DNA of 64,000 bases from Epiperipatus broadwayi (GCA_028023455.1 JAQFVV010006215.1:13185473-13249472), one strand, 5' to 3'. Positions 44,666-58,190 are shown, counted from the first letter of the stretch. The notes: a model not told the origin generated them from the sequence alone. Numbers and translations are program-made.

Positions 44666-47600
44666 ACATTATGAAAAACTCACTCTGAAATATCATCCAT
44701 ACATGGAAAAGATAAGAGAAGACAATTTGAGAAGTTTAAAATCTTCAGTTTAAAAACAACAATGAAAGTATGGTTAAAACTGTAATTTTATTGAAAAAAA
44801 TCTATGAAGTTTTTGCATGGTAAAAATTGCAGAAATTCTTTATCCTAAAAAAGTTTTCAGCTTTTTCGAATATTTCTTTACCCAGGAATCACTTTTTCAG
44901 GAAGAATTAGATAAATAGCTGCTGCTACCAGGAAAAATTTACGGAGAAAATGAAATTTTGTTTGGATTTTTTAGTTGCAGTCATGAAGGAACAAATATTG
45001 ATGGATTGATTTAATAAATCATATTCATGTTTGAATTGAAATTTTTATGATAGAAAAATTGCTGATATTCCTTTAAGGATATTATTATAACTAAATATAT
45101 TTGTAAGGAAATATGTGCAATATTGCAAAAAATCCATCTTCTGTGTTATAAATTAATTTTAGGCCGCTGGCAAATACCATGAAGTAACTCTTTTTATATA
45201 ATCATTGCATAATTTCTCTACTCAAAAATAATAAAAATGGATTATGTGCTGAAGTTTGTATAAAAAAAATGAATTTTAAATTTCCAAGGTTTAAATCAAT
45301 GGCAGTTTTATTTTGAAAAAATAAAATGGAATGTTTACCATATTATCCAAAAATATACTTTTTTTTTTTTTTGTCATAAAAGTTTTGAAATGATTTTGAT
45401 CGCTATATCAGAAAATCAAAATATTTTTAGCAATATTAAGTTAGACATAGATTTATTTTTTTTCATTTTAATGAACTGAATAAAAAATTTTAGGATCGAG
45501 ACTAATTGTAATATTTATATGTACAACTGTATAAAAGGTTTTGAAACCACACTTAAACTAAGGAAAGATAAATTAAAAGTTGTGATTTTAACAATTATTA
45601 TATATATATTTGAAAAGCATTTATAGAATTTTAATGTATAAAATAATTTTTTATTTAGTATCCTAATTTTTTGGATGATGAAGTAAAAAGAAATATTCTG
45701 ATGAAATTTGAGATTTAGCAATCAAATACTAAATCTTTTAATCTTATTTGCCATGCCATTTTTTTAAAAGCATATTGCTAATCTTATCTATGTTTGGTAG
45801 TTACATATTATATATATATATATATATCTTTGCAAACCATTATTTTCATTTTTGAAGGCTAATAAAACTTTTTAGGAAACATTAATATACTGAAAACTGC
45901 TTTATCATAAAAATTTGAAGCCGTTGTTAACTTTTTAACAAAAAATATTAAAGTGATATTACATTTTGTTCTTTATGTAACAATGATTCATTTGTATTAA
46001 TTTGTTGATGAATTTGAGTATAAAATTATGCATTTGATTTTTTTTGCATTATCCAACTCATGCAATTGAAGAAAAATTGTTTTTAAGTTTTAATGAAATG
46101 AGTGAAAATATATAAACTTATGAACTAGGCAATATTTCATATTTTTTCAAAGTTGACTTACTGATTTTAAAGTGTATTAAAGATGTGAAATTAAAACCTT
46201 GTTTTTGAAAAATTTTCTGAATTATATAATAGAGCAAAACTAAAGTTAGCTTTAGCAAACATTATTAGATACTGTTATTTTTTTGTTTGATGCATATGAT
46301 GTGACTTCATTCCCATATAAATTTGACCTAAATAGGGTAGAGAGTTACTTCAATCAATTACTAAATATATATATATATTTAAACTTAGAACTTTAACTTT
46401 ATAAATAGCACTTTATTCTAAAATCAACATTAAAAATATCGATACTAAATATTAATCTTGTTAAAAGATAATCATTTTAAATAAATTATAATAAGCTCTA
46501 CCAATCATCAATAAAATTTTATTCAAGAATAATAAATCTTTATTACTATTTTAGTAACAATATAACTTTTCAAAAATAAAAAATGAAGAATATATATATA
46601 TACTAAATAAGTATGCTTCGGATTTTAAATTTAAAAAAAAAAAGATGTCCACATTATAGTACAGTTGTCATTATAGTCCAATCTGAATGAAATCTCTTTA
46701 TGGTGATGTTTTTTTTCTTCTTCCTAAAAATACATTCTAGAATTTATCCATCATTCTTAGGATAGTAAAAAACAAATGCAGGAATGGTTTCAATTGTAGA
46801 TAATAGACTTTGTGTCTCATACTAGATGATATAACTTTATAGTTGTTTCCCTGCCATTTGGAGTTTATAGAACATCTTTTGAACAGATTTAGTGAGATTG
46901 AATAATTGCCGAGCCACAGACACATCACTGCTACTTCCCCAATGTTTAAATCTATTATATAGCATAGGTCTGTCAAGAAAGATTTTAATGTAGGAATCAG
47001 CAAAAATAAAATATCTACTTCATTCCCTTATTTCATTTTCTTCTAAAGTCTCATTTGTGAATTACCAAAAGGAAAATAAGGGGGCCCTTTTTAAGATTAT
47101 TATTTTAAAAGTAATTGTTTTAAGAAAATAGTTAAAATACATGTTCAATATTTAATTATTTTATATAATAAAAATTCATAGCAGTTCATTTTTGCAAATC
47201 TCATACATTAGTAAAAAATTTAGCTATAATTAACTGGAACTGTTTTTTTTTTTTAAACTTAATTTTATTTATAGCATTTAATAATAACTATGATTTCACA
47301 TATTTATTAATTCATGTAATTTAAATTTCACAAGAAGACATGTAACAATTGTTTTATTATTTCAATTTATTTTCAGTTTTGTGAAACGTGCACACACCGA
47401 TTTAATTCATATCTTGTGATCATTAGAAAAAAATTTTCTTTTATAAATTGCTGTTGTTACTAAGGGGAATAAATACTTTGGGTGCATATTCTGTAATATT
47501 TTAGAATTATATTTCAGTATTTATTTTTATCACATGAAATTTGATCAATAAAAATATAAGGTACTTGAATGAAAACTATACATTTGCCCTAATGCAGAAG

Positions 47601-47830
47601 TTTTCTTCACTTTAAATTACTCATAAGATTCTTCATAAGCTAGTTGAATTGAATGAGAACATAATAGTTTTTTCAGAATAATGGCTGTCCAAAAGATGGG
47701 TTAGAAATGATCTGGCAAGTAAGATGAAGTTCGGTTCACACACTATATTTTTTCTTGAGATAAACAATAGTGCTGAGACTTAGCAAATAATTTTTTATTA
47801 AGAAGATCTTTAAGAAACATCAAGAAAGCA
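44666..47830. other. Intergenic AT-rich DNA, scattered protein-like scraps
   Basis: Short readable pieces (for example FCETCTHRFNSYL at about 47378-47416, after a TTTTCAG) occur without continuity. Minus ORFs at 45515-45721 and 46737-47003 show no motif. No gene is supported. Confidence 0.35.
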
Positions 47831-47950
47831 ATTGCTTTCCTGAAGACAATAACTGATTTCTTCAATCTGTTCAGATATTTTCATATGAATTTGCTTTCTT
47901 GAAGATAATAATTGATTTCTTCAATCTATACAATATTTTCCTCTAAATTT
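47831..47950 (+). repeat. Two-copy tandem duplication, about 60 bp
   Basis: ATTGCTTTCCTGAAGACAAT...TTTCTTCAATCTGTTCAGAT is followed by TTTGCTTTCTTGAAGATAAT...TTTCTTCAATCTATACAAT, two diverged copies side by side. Confidence 0.7.
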
Positions 47951-48519
47951 TCTAAGAGATTATCTCTACTAGTAGTTAATTCTCTTTATGTTGATGAAAC
48001 ATATTTTTAGAGGAAGAATTCCAGAAAATATATTCACTGAATATTAATTCAAATATAAACTTTTCAATAAACTTTAGCTACTTGTAAATGATAATAGGCT
48101 ATTTTTTCTCATTTTTTTTTTATAGTTATGGACATAGCGTATATTAATAAATATTAATTATTTGTATATGATAGAAGAGAGTTGTCAACAAATTTTTAAA
48201 AACTGTCTTCTGAGATATGTTACTGGTATTTAAGCCAGTCAGAGAGCAATGCCAACTGTAATTTGTTTCAATATTAAAAATATTTAATTTGTAGCCAAAT
48301 ATTTAGAAGAAAATAATAAAAAAATTAATTTCTCTTTGCCCTCTCCTCCCCAATAAGGGTACTTTAATATCAAGAAAGATCTTGAATGAAGAATGTAAGC
48401 ACAATTATAAGCACATCAGTATTTAAATAAAGGATAGTGTTGTTTTTTTTAAAAGAAAGTATGGTATAAATAAAATATTTTGCTTCTTCACATAATAATT
48501 TATATTAAATATTCAAATG
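47951..48519. other. Intergenic AT-rich DNA
   Basis: Nothing recognised. Confidence 0.4.
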
Positions 48520-48600
48520 ATTAGTTGCTCAAGAGGTCATGTGACATTCAAGCTCCAGAAGTGGGAGGTTGAATTTTGATCTGGGAAATTTTTGTTCTTG
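48520..48600 (+). repeat. Diverged tRNA-derived SINE fragment
   Basis: TTGCTCAAGAGGTCATG (A-box-like, 48524-48540) and GGTTGAATTTTG (B-box-like, 48567-48578) at tRNA-like spacing. It shares AAGAGGTCA with the element at 50889-50975. Confidence 0.35.
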
Positions 48601-50239
48601 AATCAATTATTCTATATTTATATTAATAAAAAATTTATATGAAAAAAAATCATAGTTTTTTTTTTCTTGAAACTATCTTTTTTAAATCATAAAACCGTTA
48701 CTATGTAAAACAATATATGCATATTGAATTTTTCTAAATTAACATATAATTTATTATAAGCAATGTGCAAATAATTAGTATTAATAGCATAGAACTATTG
48801 TGATTAAATACAAGAATTAAAAGTTCCTGGATTTCTTAGTCAAGAAAAATAAAATCTCATTTCGATCAATTGAGCAAAATTATTGTATTTTATTTGCCAC
48901 TTGGATGCTCAAATGTCATATCTCAAGCCATTTACTTTTTATTATTATTAATAGCATATGAAAAGATTGTTAGACACATATTTAATATATATATACACAG
49001 ACATATTTTTGACTATTTTTTAAAGAAAAATTGTTAAAAACTTATTGAATGCTCAAGAGTTTTTTTAAAAAATTAGGATTCACTTTCTATTTTAGTATTG
49101 CTTGGAATAGTTTTTTTTTTGTCCATGGCCTGGGTGGGATAGTTCTGACTGCAGCATATAATTTCCCAGCAAGTTGAATTCTCAAGTAATATAATAATTT
49201 TTCAAGTAGTTGGATTATGCCTAACTAATTCAGAAAACCATTCTATGTATGTTGTGTTTAAGTATTCTGAATTAGGGAATAAAGTAAGGGATATTAGACA
49301 TGATACTGAAGTCAGATAAACAGAATAATGCAGTTTATGGATAAATTTATACAATCATCACAAAATCCATTTCTAGTTTAAAAATAATCAAATGGTTTAT
49401 TATTCATAGAAGTTTGAACAGTAGAAGTGACAGAGCTGGAGTCACAATCCATGAACCTTGATCTCCAGAGGTAGCCATTCTATTACTGCATTAAATCATG
49501 CAGAGTGCAAGCACTCATTTCTAGAATATTGTTTTTTGTAGCTTTCTTGGAGTTAGAATTGCAATATTTGTTTGCATGTGTTCTGAGCATCTATTCCTTT
49601 ATATCAACACTAGTAAAAAGCAAGGAAGTTTTAAAAACTGATACTTTTTATAGTACACACACTATCTGGGCATACTTGTATAAAAAGAATATTTTTTTTA
49701 GAAAAACTTTAAAAAAGGTTCATATAAATTATAGTTTATCATGCAGTAGTAATTCATTTAGAAAATTATTTTTGACAAGAGGTATTCAGTCATTGTATTT
49801 CAATAATTGAAATGTGATATTATAATTAGTCAATGTTTTATATGGTACTTTAGCTTGTATAATGTACATTTATCTTATGTTGTAACAATTCTATTGATTT
49901 TTTTTATTTTACCTGTGTTTCATTTTCATACTGATTTTACAATTATTGTGATTAATCATTGTTTAATTTAAAAAATGATATTTTATTAACTGTAAACTCT
50001 TGGGCTGGCCCAAATTATTAATATCAGTATTATTAAATCATTTTACTTAGCAACATTCCGTTATGTAATATTATTGTTGTTATTAAATATATATTGTTGT
50101 ATAAATTAAAATCTACCATTTGATAGATGTAAATAAAATAATCTAATTTTTTAAGTTACTTACTATTAAACAAAAATAAATTCTTTTACATTAAGATGTC
50201 TTTGAGTGTGTTTATATATAATAATCGAGATTTCCACAA
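48601..50239. other. Intergenic AT-rich DNA
   Basis: The 101-aa ORF at 49505-49810 starts at an arbitrary ATG and has no domain I recognise. Confidence 0.35.
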
Positions 50240-50875
50240 CAATATTATATTTGCAATGTGAAACAAAAAGTTAAGCACTTTTAAAGACTTACATAAACAG
50301 CATAAAATATACTACTTTTATGTAAATCTGGGTTCATATTCAGTTTTCCCCAACATACTTTTCATATATATATTATTTTATGCAAGTTATTTTTAAATCC
50401 AAATTCCATATTTAACAACTATTAAAAGGTTGCCTTGATAACAAATTGTTGATTGTTATTGATATTGGGATTGTCTAAGTGCTGACTGGTTTTTAATGAT
50501 TATTTATAAACCCATTTATCCTTGAGAATTATTATATTTATCATTTAAGTAATACTTTGGGTGCAATTTGAAATTTATAATTGCAGTTTGTAATGTTATA
50601 ATTGACTACTTATTAGTCTACATTCAGAGTATGTTTTATTTATCTATTTAAAAAGGTTTATTTAAATTTCTTTGTATCAATTATTTCAACCTCTGTGATC
50701 AAGTTGCAATCTTTAGTGTCTATGTAAGTATATTGGACTATGAATAAGGATGGGATTTCACCTTTATTGTTAAAAGGTTGCCTTGATTGGTTTTTTAATG
50801 AAACAATTTTATCAAATACAATTCTAAGTTTATGAAATGCATTTGAAATAGTTTTCCATGATTATCTCTTTTTTT
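50240..50875 (+). repeat. Dispersed repeat family B, copy 1
   Basis: Shares several ordered blocks with 52280-52600: ACATAAACAGCATAAAAT, AATTCCATATTTAACAA and, at the end, AATTCTAAGTTTATGAAATG followed by CATTTGAAATAGTTTT. No coding potential or terminal repeats. Confidence 0.6.
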
Positions 50876-50888
50876 TTCCATATGTCAT

Positions 50889-50975
50889 AGCATCGTCCGG
50901 GAGGCGAACCCACAACAATCATCTGCAACTAACTGCTTGCTTGCAAGGTGGCTGCGCTGACCTCTTGGCTAATAA
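50889..50975 (-). repeat. tRNA-derived SINE or tRNA pseudogene
   Basis: On the minus strand, TAGCCAAGAGGTCAGCGC (50954-50971) fits an A box and GGTTCGCCTCC (50900-50910) fits a B box at tRNA spacing, with a TTGCAAG loop-like stretch between. The acceptor stem does not pair properly, so it is not a working tRNA gene. It is much more GC-rich than its surroundings, pointing to a younger insertion. Confidence 0.55.
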
Positions 50976-51833
50976 TGCTTGACATTGATAATCTCTTTAA
51001 ATTATTTATTTTACACTAAACCAATTAACATTGGAACCATTTCAAGTGAAATAAGCTATATTTATAAATAAAAGAAAAATTATATTTTTTATCTGACTAT
51101 CCATTGAGGCAATAAACAAAATTTCTTTCCCTTATATACTTCACAAGACAAAAATGTATTACAAAAAAAGAGAGAAATTTAACATATATATATATATAAG
51201 TGAAGAAAATGCCCAAATTAATTCTTTAAAGTAATTTCTCTAATCGGACTTCCAATTAAATTTTATTTGAAATCTAATTTAAAATATCTTGCAAAGATTC
51301 CAGAATGACCTTTATTAAAGTATTTTAGTTATCATTTGCATAAATTATTTAAACTAAAAACACACACACACAAAAAAAAATTCCTGGAAAATGTATAATC
51401 AGAAAAATAAAAAGCCATGTAGATAGATATCAACTGTTCAGGGTACCAAAAATTTGAGATATTTTTTTAAAATGATGAAATAAAATCAGAAAATCTCTGT
51501 AGGAATCGTATCTTTCATGGAATATTAAAGTCCAATAAAAAAAAAAAGATATCAAAATAATTTTTTTTTAAAAGACCTCATTATAGATGTCACCATTTCA
51601 CACACAAGTAAATACATAATTCTATCATATAAATATAAGTTTTGTATATGCAATAAATGAGCATTTTTCTTAATAACTTAAAAAAGTTTTGTAGAAAGCA
51701 ATCTTATAGCAACAGCGGAAATACAGAATTCAGATTTGAACTACAAAATGTCTGAAATAAACATGATTTTATTTTAATGTTTAGTTCATATATATATACA
51801 TTTAGAAATGACAATAATGAATTTTATTTTTCA
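50976..51833. other. Intergenic AT-rich DNA
   Basis: Short CA run at 51360-51371 and TA run at 51186-51199. Nothing coding. Confidence 0.4.
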
Positions 51834-52037
51834 GGATAGTGTTCATCTATAGAAAGATAAAGAGAAGCTAAATCCTAATACTAGCCATCATTTTTCCACA
51901 TTAAATTTTTTAGATTCTGAGACTAATATTGTCAGGATAAGACCTAATAATAAGAAATGTGAGTTTTATATACCAGAAAGAAACACCAAGATGCTAATCG
52001 ATAAAGAAACTATTCTTATTTATTATAAGTTTTAAAA
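51834..52037 (+). pseudogene. Unrecognised exon-like ORF with one stop
   Basis: After a TTTTTCAG a frame runs 68 codons to TAA with a single stop (codon 6). The composition is hydrophilic and protein-like: NTSHHFSTLNFLDSETN, then IVRIRPNNKKCEFYIPERN. I do not recognise the family. It could be a retroelement scrap or an exon of a decayed gene. Confidence 0.25.
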
Positions 52038-52279
52038 CAAATAATTTGTTTCTTCAAAATTAACCATTTTCAATATGAATTCAAATTAACTGTTTCTCTT
52101 TGAAATGAAAACTTAATATTTGGACAAATGGAGATTGTATTTTTGCAAAATCTCACAATCTAATATTGCATGTTTTTCATTGGGGGAAAAACTAATATAA
52201 TTGTGAAATTATGTTCATAATTTTATAATACAAATGATAAAAATTTGTGTAACATACTAAAATAATTGCTGAATAATAA

Positions 52280-52600
52280 AACAGTAATTTAATAAAAAAT
52301 AATACAAAAAGTTAAAACATTTTTAAAGAGATATATAAACAGCATAAAATTATGCTATTTTTAAATTCTGAGTTTATACCCATTTTTTATTTTTTCCCAA
52401 TATATTTACATATTTTATTTTAGGAAAGTTTCTCATATTTCTAAATTCAAATTCCATGTTTAATAACTTGGTATTGAAATAGATAAAATCCATGAATTAA
52501 ATAATTATTTCCTTACAAATGAGTAATTCTATCGAATATAATTCTAAGTTTATAAAATGCATTTGAAATAGTTTTTTTTCTATGAATTTACCTTTAAATT
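52280..52600 (+). repeat. Dispersed repeat family B, copy 2
   Basis: Diverged, shorter copy of 50240-50875: TATAAACAGCATAAAAT, CAAATTCCATGTTTAATAAC, AATTCTAAGTTTATAAAATG, CATTTGAAATAGTTTT in the same order. Confidence 0.6.
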
Positions 52601-52674
52601 GACAATTTCTACATAAAATGAACATTTGTTACTAATATTTGGACAAATATATTTTTGCAAAAATTCAATTTTAA

Positions 52675-52975
52675 CTAACAATTGAACAAAGAAATACATG
52701 AGTGGGAGACCAAACAGTTATTACTGACATTCAAAAAGTTAAGAGACTGAAATAGAATTGGGCTGGACATATTGCTAGAAGAGATGATAATAAATGATAG
52801 TTGAAGTTTTAAATTGGATCCCAAAAGATGGTAAAAGACAAAAACAGAACATGAGATAGATGAATGAAATAAAATTTACTAAATATGTTGTGAAGTTAGG
52901 GATCAGAATAGCTGGATTTAATTTGAAGAGACCATCCTGCAGTGGATCAATAATGGTTGAAAATGATTAATACAA
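52675..52975 (+). pseudogene. Second RTE-type LINE 3' fragment
   Basis: Parallel to 22560-22870: KEIHEW, ACCAAACAGTTATTACTGAC-type sequence, RLK then IGLDILLEEMI in one frame (AGHIARR in another), basic KRQKQNMR, and a final GGTTGAAAATGATTA tail. Only the last part of the ORF is present, as usual for 5'-truncated LINEs. Confidence 0.75.
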
Positions 52976-53339
52976 AATATTAAACCCATAATTTCTTAAT
53001 GAATGTTACTTATCACTGGTAATGTTTGATTCTTTTTTACTAAATTATTAACAATTATGTCAGATTTGATATTATTTTTTAGCAAATTATGCAAGTTTTT
53101 AGTTTATATTACCATATTTTGAATATAAGCTGGACTTTCTCCCCAAATTTTGGACTCCTAAAAGAGGGATGACTTAAATTTGAAGCAAAAATTTTTAACA
53201 TTATTTCTGTGGATCTTTGCTTTATGCTATACATACACATAGTATTCCTGTATAGAATAGTGTTAAATCTTTTTTAATCAATATTTTTTGGATTAATTTC
53301 ATAAACAGCTTTAACCCCCTACTTTTAACATTTTACTGG

Positions 53340-53750
53340 TATTTTATCAAGAAAAGTTTATCGAATAACTTTTAGAATATTTTTACAAATCAATGTAACA
53401 ATAAGAACCTGCCTTCCAAGACACCAATTGGTTCTCTCAATAAGAGTGTGCCTGCCAAAGTTTTGACAATTACGATGTTTTGTTTTAATTTTTAAAGTGA
53501 AAACTAGTGTTTTAGTATCTTTTAGAATTATTTTGCCAATTCTAATATGTTCATTTTGATTTCTTAAAGTGAAAATAAACATTTTAGAATCTTTTAATGT
53601 TATTTTGCCAATTTTAACAATTCCAATGTTTTTGTTTTGATTTTTAAAGTGAAAACATATTTTAGAATCTTTTAATGTTATTTTGCTGATTTTATTATTT
53701 TATCAAGAAAACTTTACTGAATAATTTTACAACTAACAAATCAATATAAG
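53340..53750 (+). repeat. Minisatellite with about 85-bp units inside a longer duplication
   Basis: Three units with the core TTTTAGAATCTTTTAATGTT, TATTTTGCCAATTTTAACAA and TTTTTAAAGTGAAAAC between 53440 and 53695. An outer direct repeat (TTTATCAAGAAAAGTTTATC near 53344, TTTTATCAAGAAAACTTTAC near 53698) brackets them. The minus ORF 53358-53582 is a by-product of the repeat. Confidence 0.75.
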
Positions 53751-55189
53751 AGCCCATCTCCTAAGAGCAACACAGCATTTGATTGTGAAATTTTTCAAAA
53801 ATATGTAGCAAGTGTTCATTTTGAATAGAAATTGTCAACTTGAATTTATATCAAAAATGATTACTCTTGAAAACAAATTGTTTCAAAAATTATAATAATG
53901 AAAATTTTTTTTTTTTGCAAATTTTAATAAATAGAAAAATTATTTGAATTTTTATTTATTGATTAGCATCTTTAGTATAGTTTTGATGGCTTCTGGTATA
54001 TAAAGCAAAGCTTTATACAGAATGTCTATTTCATAAATACCAATTTTTCTGCTTTCTTTTAATACAGTGTCTTTCAAGATTTACAACATTAATTGAGAGC
54101 TAATTTGTATGCCTATAAATCAATCTTTTTATAGTTTTTTTTTTTTTCCTGCCAATATTCTAAAACAAAAATATCAAAAAAAGATTATATACGATTTTCC
54201 CCCAAATATTGTTTGGCTCAGTAGAGAGCACTTTTTATTAAATTTGTTTACCAATTCCTTATTAAACAATTATACATTTTCATTTTTAAACATATATAAT
54301 ATTTTAGTTTTAACAGGTATTAATGCTGAGAAAAATATGTACTGTAATAATCTATTCATTTTCTATCTTTACAAATATAGATAATAAATCCTGAAAATAC
54401 AAAATCACAAAGTAGTGGACAAATCATTATATATATAAAAAAGGGAAATAACTATTAAGTTTTATAAATTAAAGATAGTTTTTATCTAATAAGTTATAAA
54501 ATTCCTCTTAATTTCCATATTTAACATTGCACATACCACATATAGGGTTTACCACAATTTGACATTTTAATCTAGGTAAAACTTGAAAAAAATTTCCATG
54601 GAATTAATAATTTTGGATTTTTCTTTCAGATAATTGATCCAGATTCAACTGATTATTGATTAGTAGATGGATATTAACTAGAGAATAAAACAAGGAAGAA
54701 ACAAAAATTTTCAGTAACCAGCATTTGACTACTGGTGAGTAGTCTTTTCCATCATTCTCTTTTTTCATTATATATTGAAATGGAAAGATTACTTTTATAG
54801 TTTTTATGTTGGAAGCACCAAATTTTATGTAACTGAAGATATTTGTCATGCCTGAAGGGAAAAAAATCAAATTATTATTAATAAAGGTTCCTCCAAATTT
54901 CCTATTTTTGACAATTATTAAAATATCTCTGGTGAAAAATAAATATGATCCTCCTAATTATCAAATCCTTTTAAAATACTCACTCATATTTAGCACAATA
55001 ATTTTCCTCTTTTTTTATAACTTTGTCTCTGATCACATTTAGTCTCATTAAGCTTATTTTTTCTGTTCTTGGTTAATCATCAAAAAGCCAAATTTTATAT
55101 GCCCTAATTTTCTGGATTTATTTTTATCTGTCCCATTGGGAAACCAATTTTTAAGTAATGGAAAGATGCAGAAATTATTTTTACCACTA
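53751..55189. other. Intergenic AT-rich DNA
   Basis: ORFs at 54109-54384, minus 54604-54870 and 54848-55042 lack motifs. Confidence 0.4.
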
Positions 55190-55620
55190 AACATGATCAC
55201 TATTCTTTATGCTTACAAGCTGTTTACCCAGAGGCTAAACTCTCCATGTAGTAGCACCACTCAGTGCAAGCCCGAGTAATCAATGGATGTAAGATTTGGG
55301 CATAAAATCCCTATCTAGTGCCTACTCAACCAATATCCCCAGAATAGTTTCTAGCTTGTGGCTTTCATCAGTGAGGAACCTTGGATCTGAGGGCCCGGCA
55401 CATAAATCTTAGGATCTAATGTAATCCCTTCAGTAGTCACCTTTTATTTATTAGCTAATTATAAACCTTACTCTAAAATGAAAACTCAATAATGTTTTCA
55501 ATTCAAGCTCATTAGCTTGTATAGGTTCTTTAAAACACAATCACCATTGATTAATCTGATTTGCACTGAGGGGTGTAACTATATGGAGTTTAGCCTCTGT
55601 GTAAATTATTTTTATAAAGT
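55190..55620 (+). repeat. MITE family A, copy 5 (complete, with inverted ends)
   Basis: Best-preserved copy outside the 30-kb cluster. CAGAGGCTAAACTC at about 55232-55245 is mirrored by GGAGTTTAGCCTCTG near 55597-55611. Inside are ATAAAATCCCTATCTAGTGC, CCAATATCCCCAGA and AGCTTGTGGCTTTCATCAGT, shared with the other copies. The bases outside (TTTAC / GTAAA) continue the symmetry, so the exact termini and target duplication are unclear. Confidence 0.75.
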
Positions 55621-56446
55621 ATCCTGTTGGAAATGGCAAATTTTGTGCACCAAAAACTTCTAGTACCATATGCACCTTCATATCTGCCAAACTATAAAAA
55701 AGATTAACAGATGGTAGGTATATAAAAATCCATGTATCCAGATTAGCTATAGACTGTTCTGCTTGAATTTACTTAAATATAAACAATTTGTCTAGCCAAC
55801 TCAAGCATATTCATGTGGATAAGCAGTAATAAATGTGCTGGTAATATTTATATTTTCAACTAGAAACAAAAATGATTGTCATCTCTCTGACGAAAATAAC
55901 ATTCTTTCAACGAGATGACTCATGTACTGGGGAATTCCACAGCCCAGCATTCAATGTGCAAATGCTTTTGAGTTCTTGTTTTATGAGTTCTGATTAGATC
56001 TATTCTTGGAAGTTAAATATATAATGTGCAAATAATAACTTTTTTAATATAGGTGTCTTGCAAACATAAAGGTCACATACACGCACCATCCATTTTTTTA
56101 AATCAAATATAGCAGTTAAAACCAAGCTTGAAACTAGAGAGACAACAGCTAAAGATTACATAAAAAACCAATAATATATGAATTAAAATAAATAAAATTA
56201 GTTTATATTAAAATAGTGAATAAAATTAAGAGCAGTTTCACCCTTTTTTTTTTACCATTTTATATACATCATCTATGTACCTAACTTAAAAGCTATTTTA
56301 CAATCTTTTAAGCTTTATTAAATGGTTGTTACTTATTAAAGAAATTGAAATAAAAGTTTAAATTATCTAAAGCCATTTATAGTTGAATATGTTTTCATTA
56401 ATAAGGAAGCACAAGTGTTTGCCAAAGATAAGAACAGTATATATAT
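55621..56446. other. Intergenic AT-rich DNA
   Basis: Nothing recognised between the MITE and the LTR. Confidence 0.4.
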
Positions 56447-58190
56447 TGTAACCGGACAAGGACCAACCCCACTCTTTGTTACTTTTATTTCCTGATGAGC
56501 ATATTGCAGGAAGGAACTATCATCCCCAATGCAGATGTCACCCCACCTACAACTACTTCCTGATCATCAGAGGATGTAGTGTCATAGAGACTGGAAGCAT
56601 CTAGAAATTTGTGTTTGGTTTCCCAATGGCACCACTAGAGTTCTATTTTTCTACAAACTTACTTACCCTCGTCTGGTTATGCTGAACATAGCTCAAGAGG
56701 CATGAGATTCTTGTGAGCAAGATGCAATAATTTTTAATAATAATTTTATTAACAGTAATTCATTAGTAAGTCCTATATAATGAGAAGTCTAGAAATATTT
56801 CAGGTAGGTTATCCACACAAAAACCCATTTTTAGTTCACATGATGAGAAGTCTAAAAATATTTCATGTAGGTTATCTGAGCAAAAACTCATTTTTTAGTT
56901 CACATGATAAGAAGTCTACAGATACGTTTCAGGTAGATATACATATATAATTAAAATACAAGTATTGATAATCACATTTTGATGCTGATAGAAGCATTTC
57001 AAGTAGGTATGCAGATAATATATAATTGTTCATAATTATATGCAGATAATATATAATTGTTCATAATTATCTTCTGATGTTGATAGAAGCATTTCAGACA
57101 TACGTATACAATTAATATGAAACTGTTTTTAACCATTTATTCCAGGTCTGTAGAAGCTTTTTAAGCAGGTACACATACACAATTGTTAAATAAATGTTTT
57201 TGACTATAGAAGCATTTAAAGTAGATGATAAATAATATCAGTATTACAATTATTATTCCAGGTATGTGAAAGCATTTCAGGTAATGTATATTTATACACA
57301 TACATGTTATTTTATTGATATATATAACTTGCACAAAAGCATTTGATTCATATAGCATATTATTTTTAAGAATCATTACAGGTAGGTAAGCAGGTAATAT
57401 CAGCAATTCCATGGGAAGCATTTATAATCTATCAAGTATAGATGTATATTTATACACATATGTTTTATTATTTTATTAAGATATAGCTAACATGCATATA
57501 AATATTTATGATTCATATAGTATTTTATTTTTATCATATCTTTGATTTTTGTAATTGACATTTCCATTTAACTAGTTCATTTGAAATAACTATTACAATT
57601 ATTATTAGAAGTATTTATTATTTGAACATATCTTAAATTTTATGAAATAATTGACGTTTAACTAATGAAATATATAACACATACATGATTATTTGTAATT
57701 AAGTAATAATTTTCATTTCTTGTTTTCGTTTAAATAAAGATAATAAAAAAACTATTGTCAACTTTTGACTGAAGTTAATAATTGATTGTAAAAACTTTTC
57801 TTAAAACTAATAATTTAAAATTTTTCTCTTTTGTTTTATAAAAATTAAGTTATAATTTTAACTCATATTTTATTGTAATTGAATCATTTCTAATTGCTTA
57901 CCTCTAAATTCATGTCTTCGTTTATTACTGCATTTTATATAACTAGGGATGTCTTGAAGCTGAACGGTTAAAACTTCTAGACAAGGCTTGGAGTTCACAT
58001 TTTGCAGATGGAGAGAGCCACTGCCTAGCCGTCATATTAAAATTTTTCATTAGACTATTTGATGGTTCCATTGTCACCTTTATAGTAGTAGTCTTGTAGC
58101 TAAATCTTGTATCTCTGAATCAATTAACTATAATAATAATCTACTGATTTTCCACTATTTATATTTTTTCTCTGACAGATTCACCTTACA
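56447..58190 (-). repeat. 3' LTR of the retrotransposon
   Basis: 1744 bp. Shares ACAAGGACCAA, ATTTCCTGATGAGCATATTG, GTCTGGTTATGC, CTTGTGAGCAAGATGCAATA and, much later, GTTCACATTTTGCAGATGGA with the right copy. It contains a few AGCATTTCAGGTAGGT-type repeats (56930-57290), fewer than in the right copy. Its outer end (56447) is preceded by ATATAT, uninformative for a duplication. Confidence 0.75.

Noticed and set aside
47378-47460. Exon-like reading after TTTTCAG (FCETCTHRFNSYL)
   Set aside because: Short, no donor, no partner exon and no recognised family.
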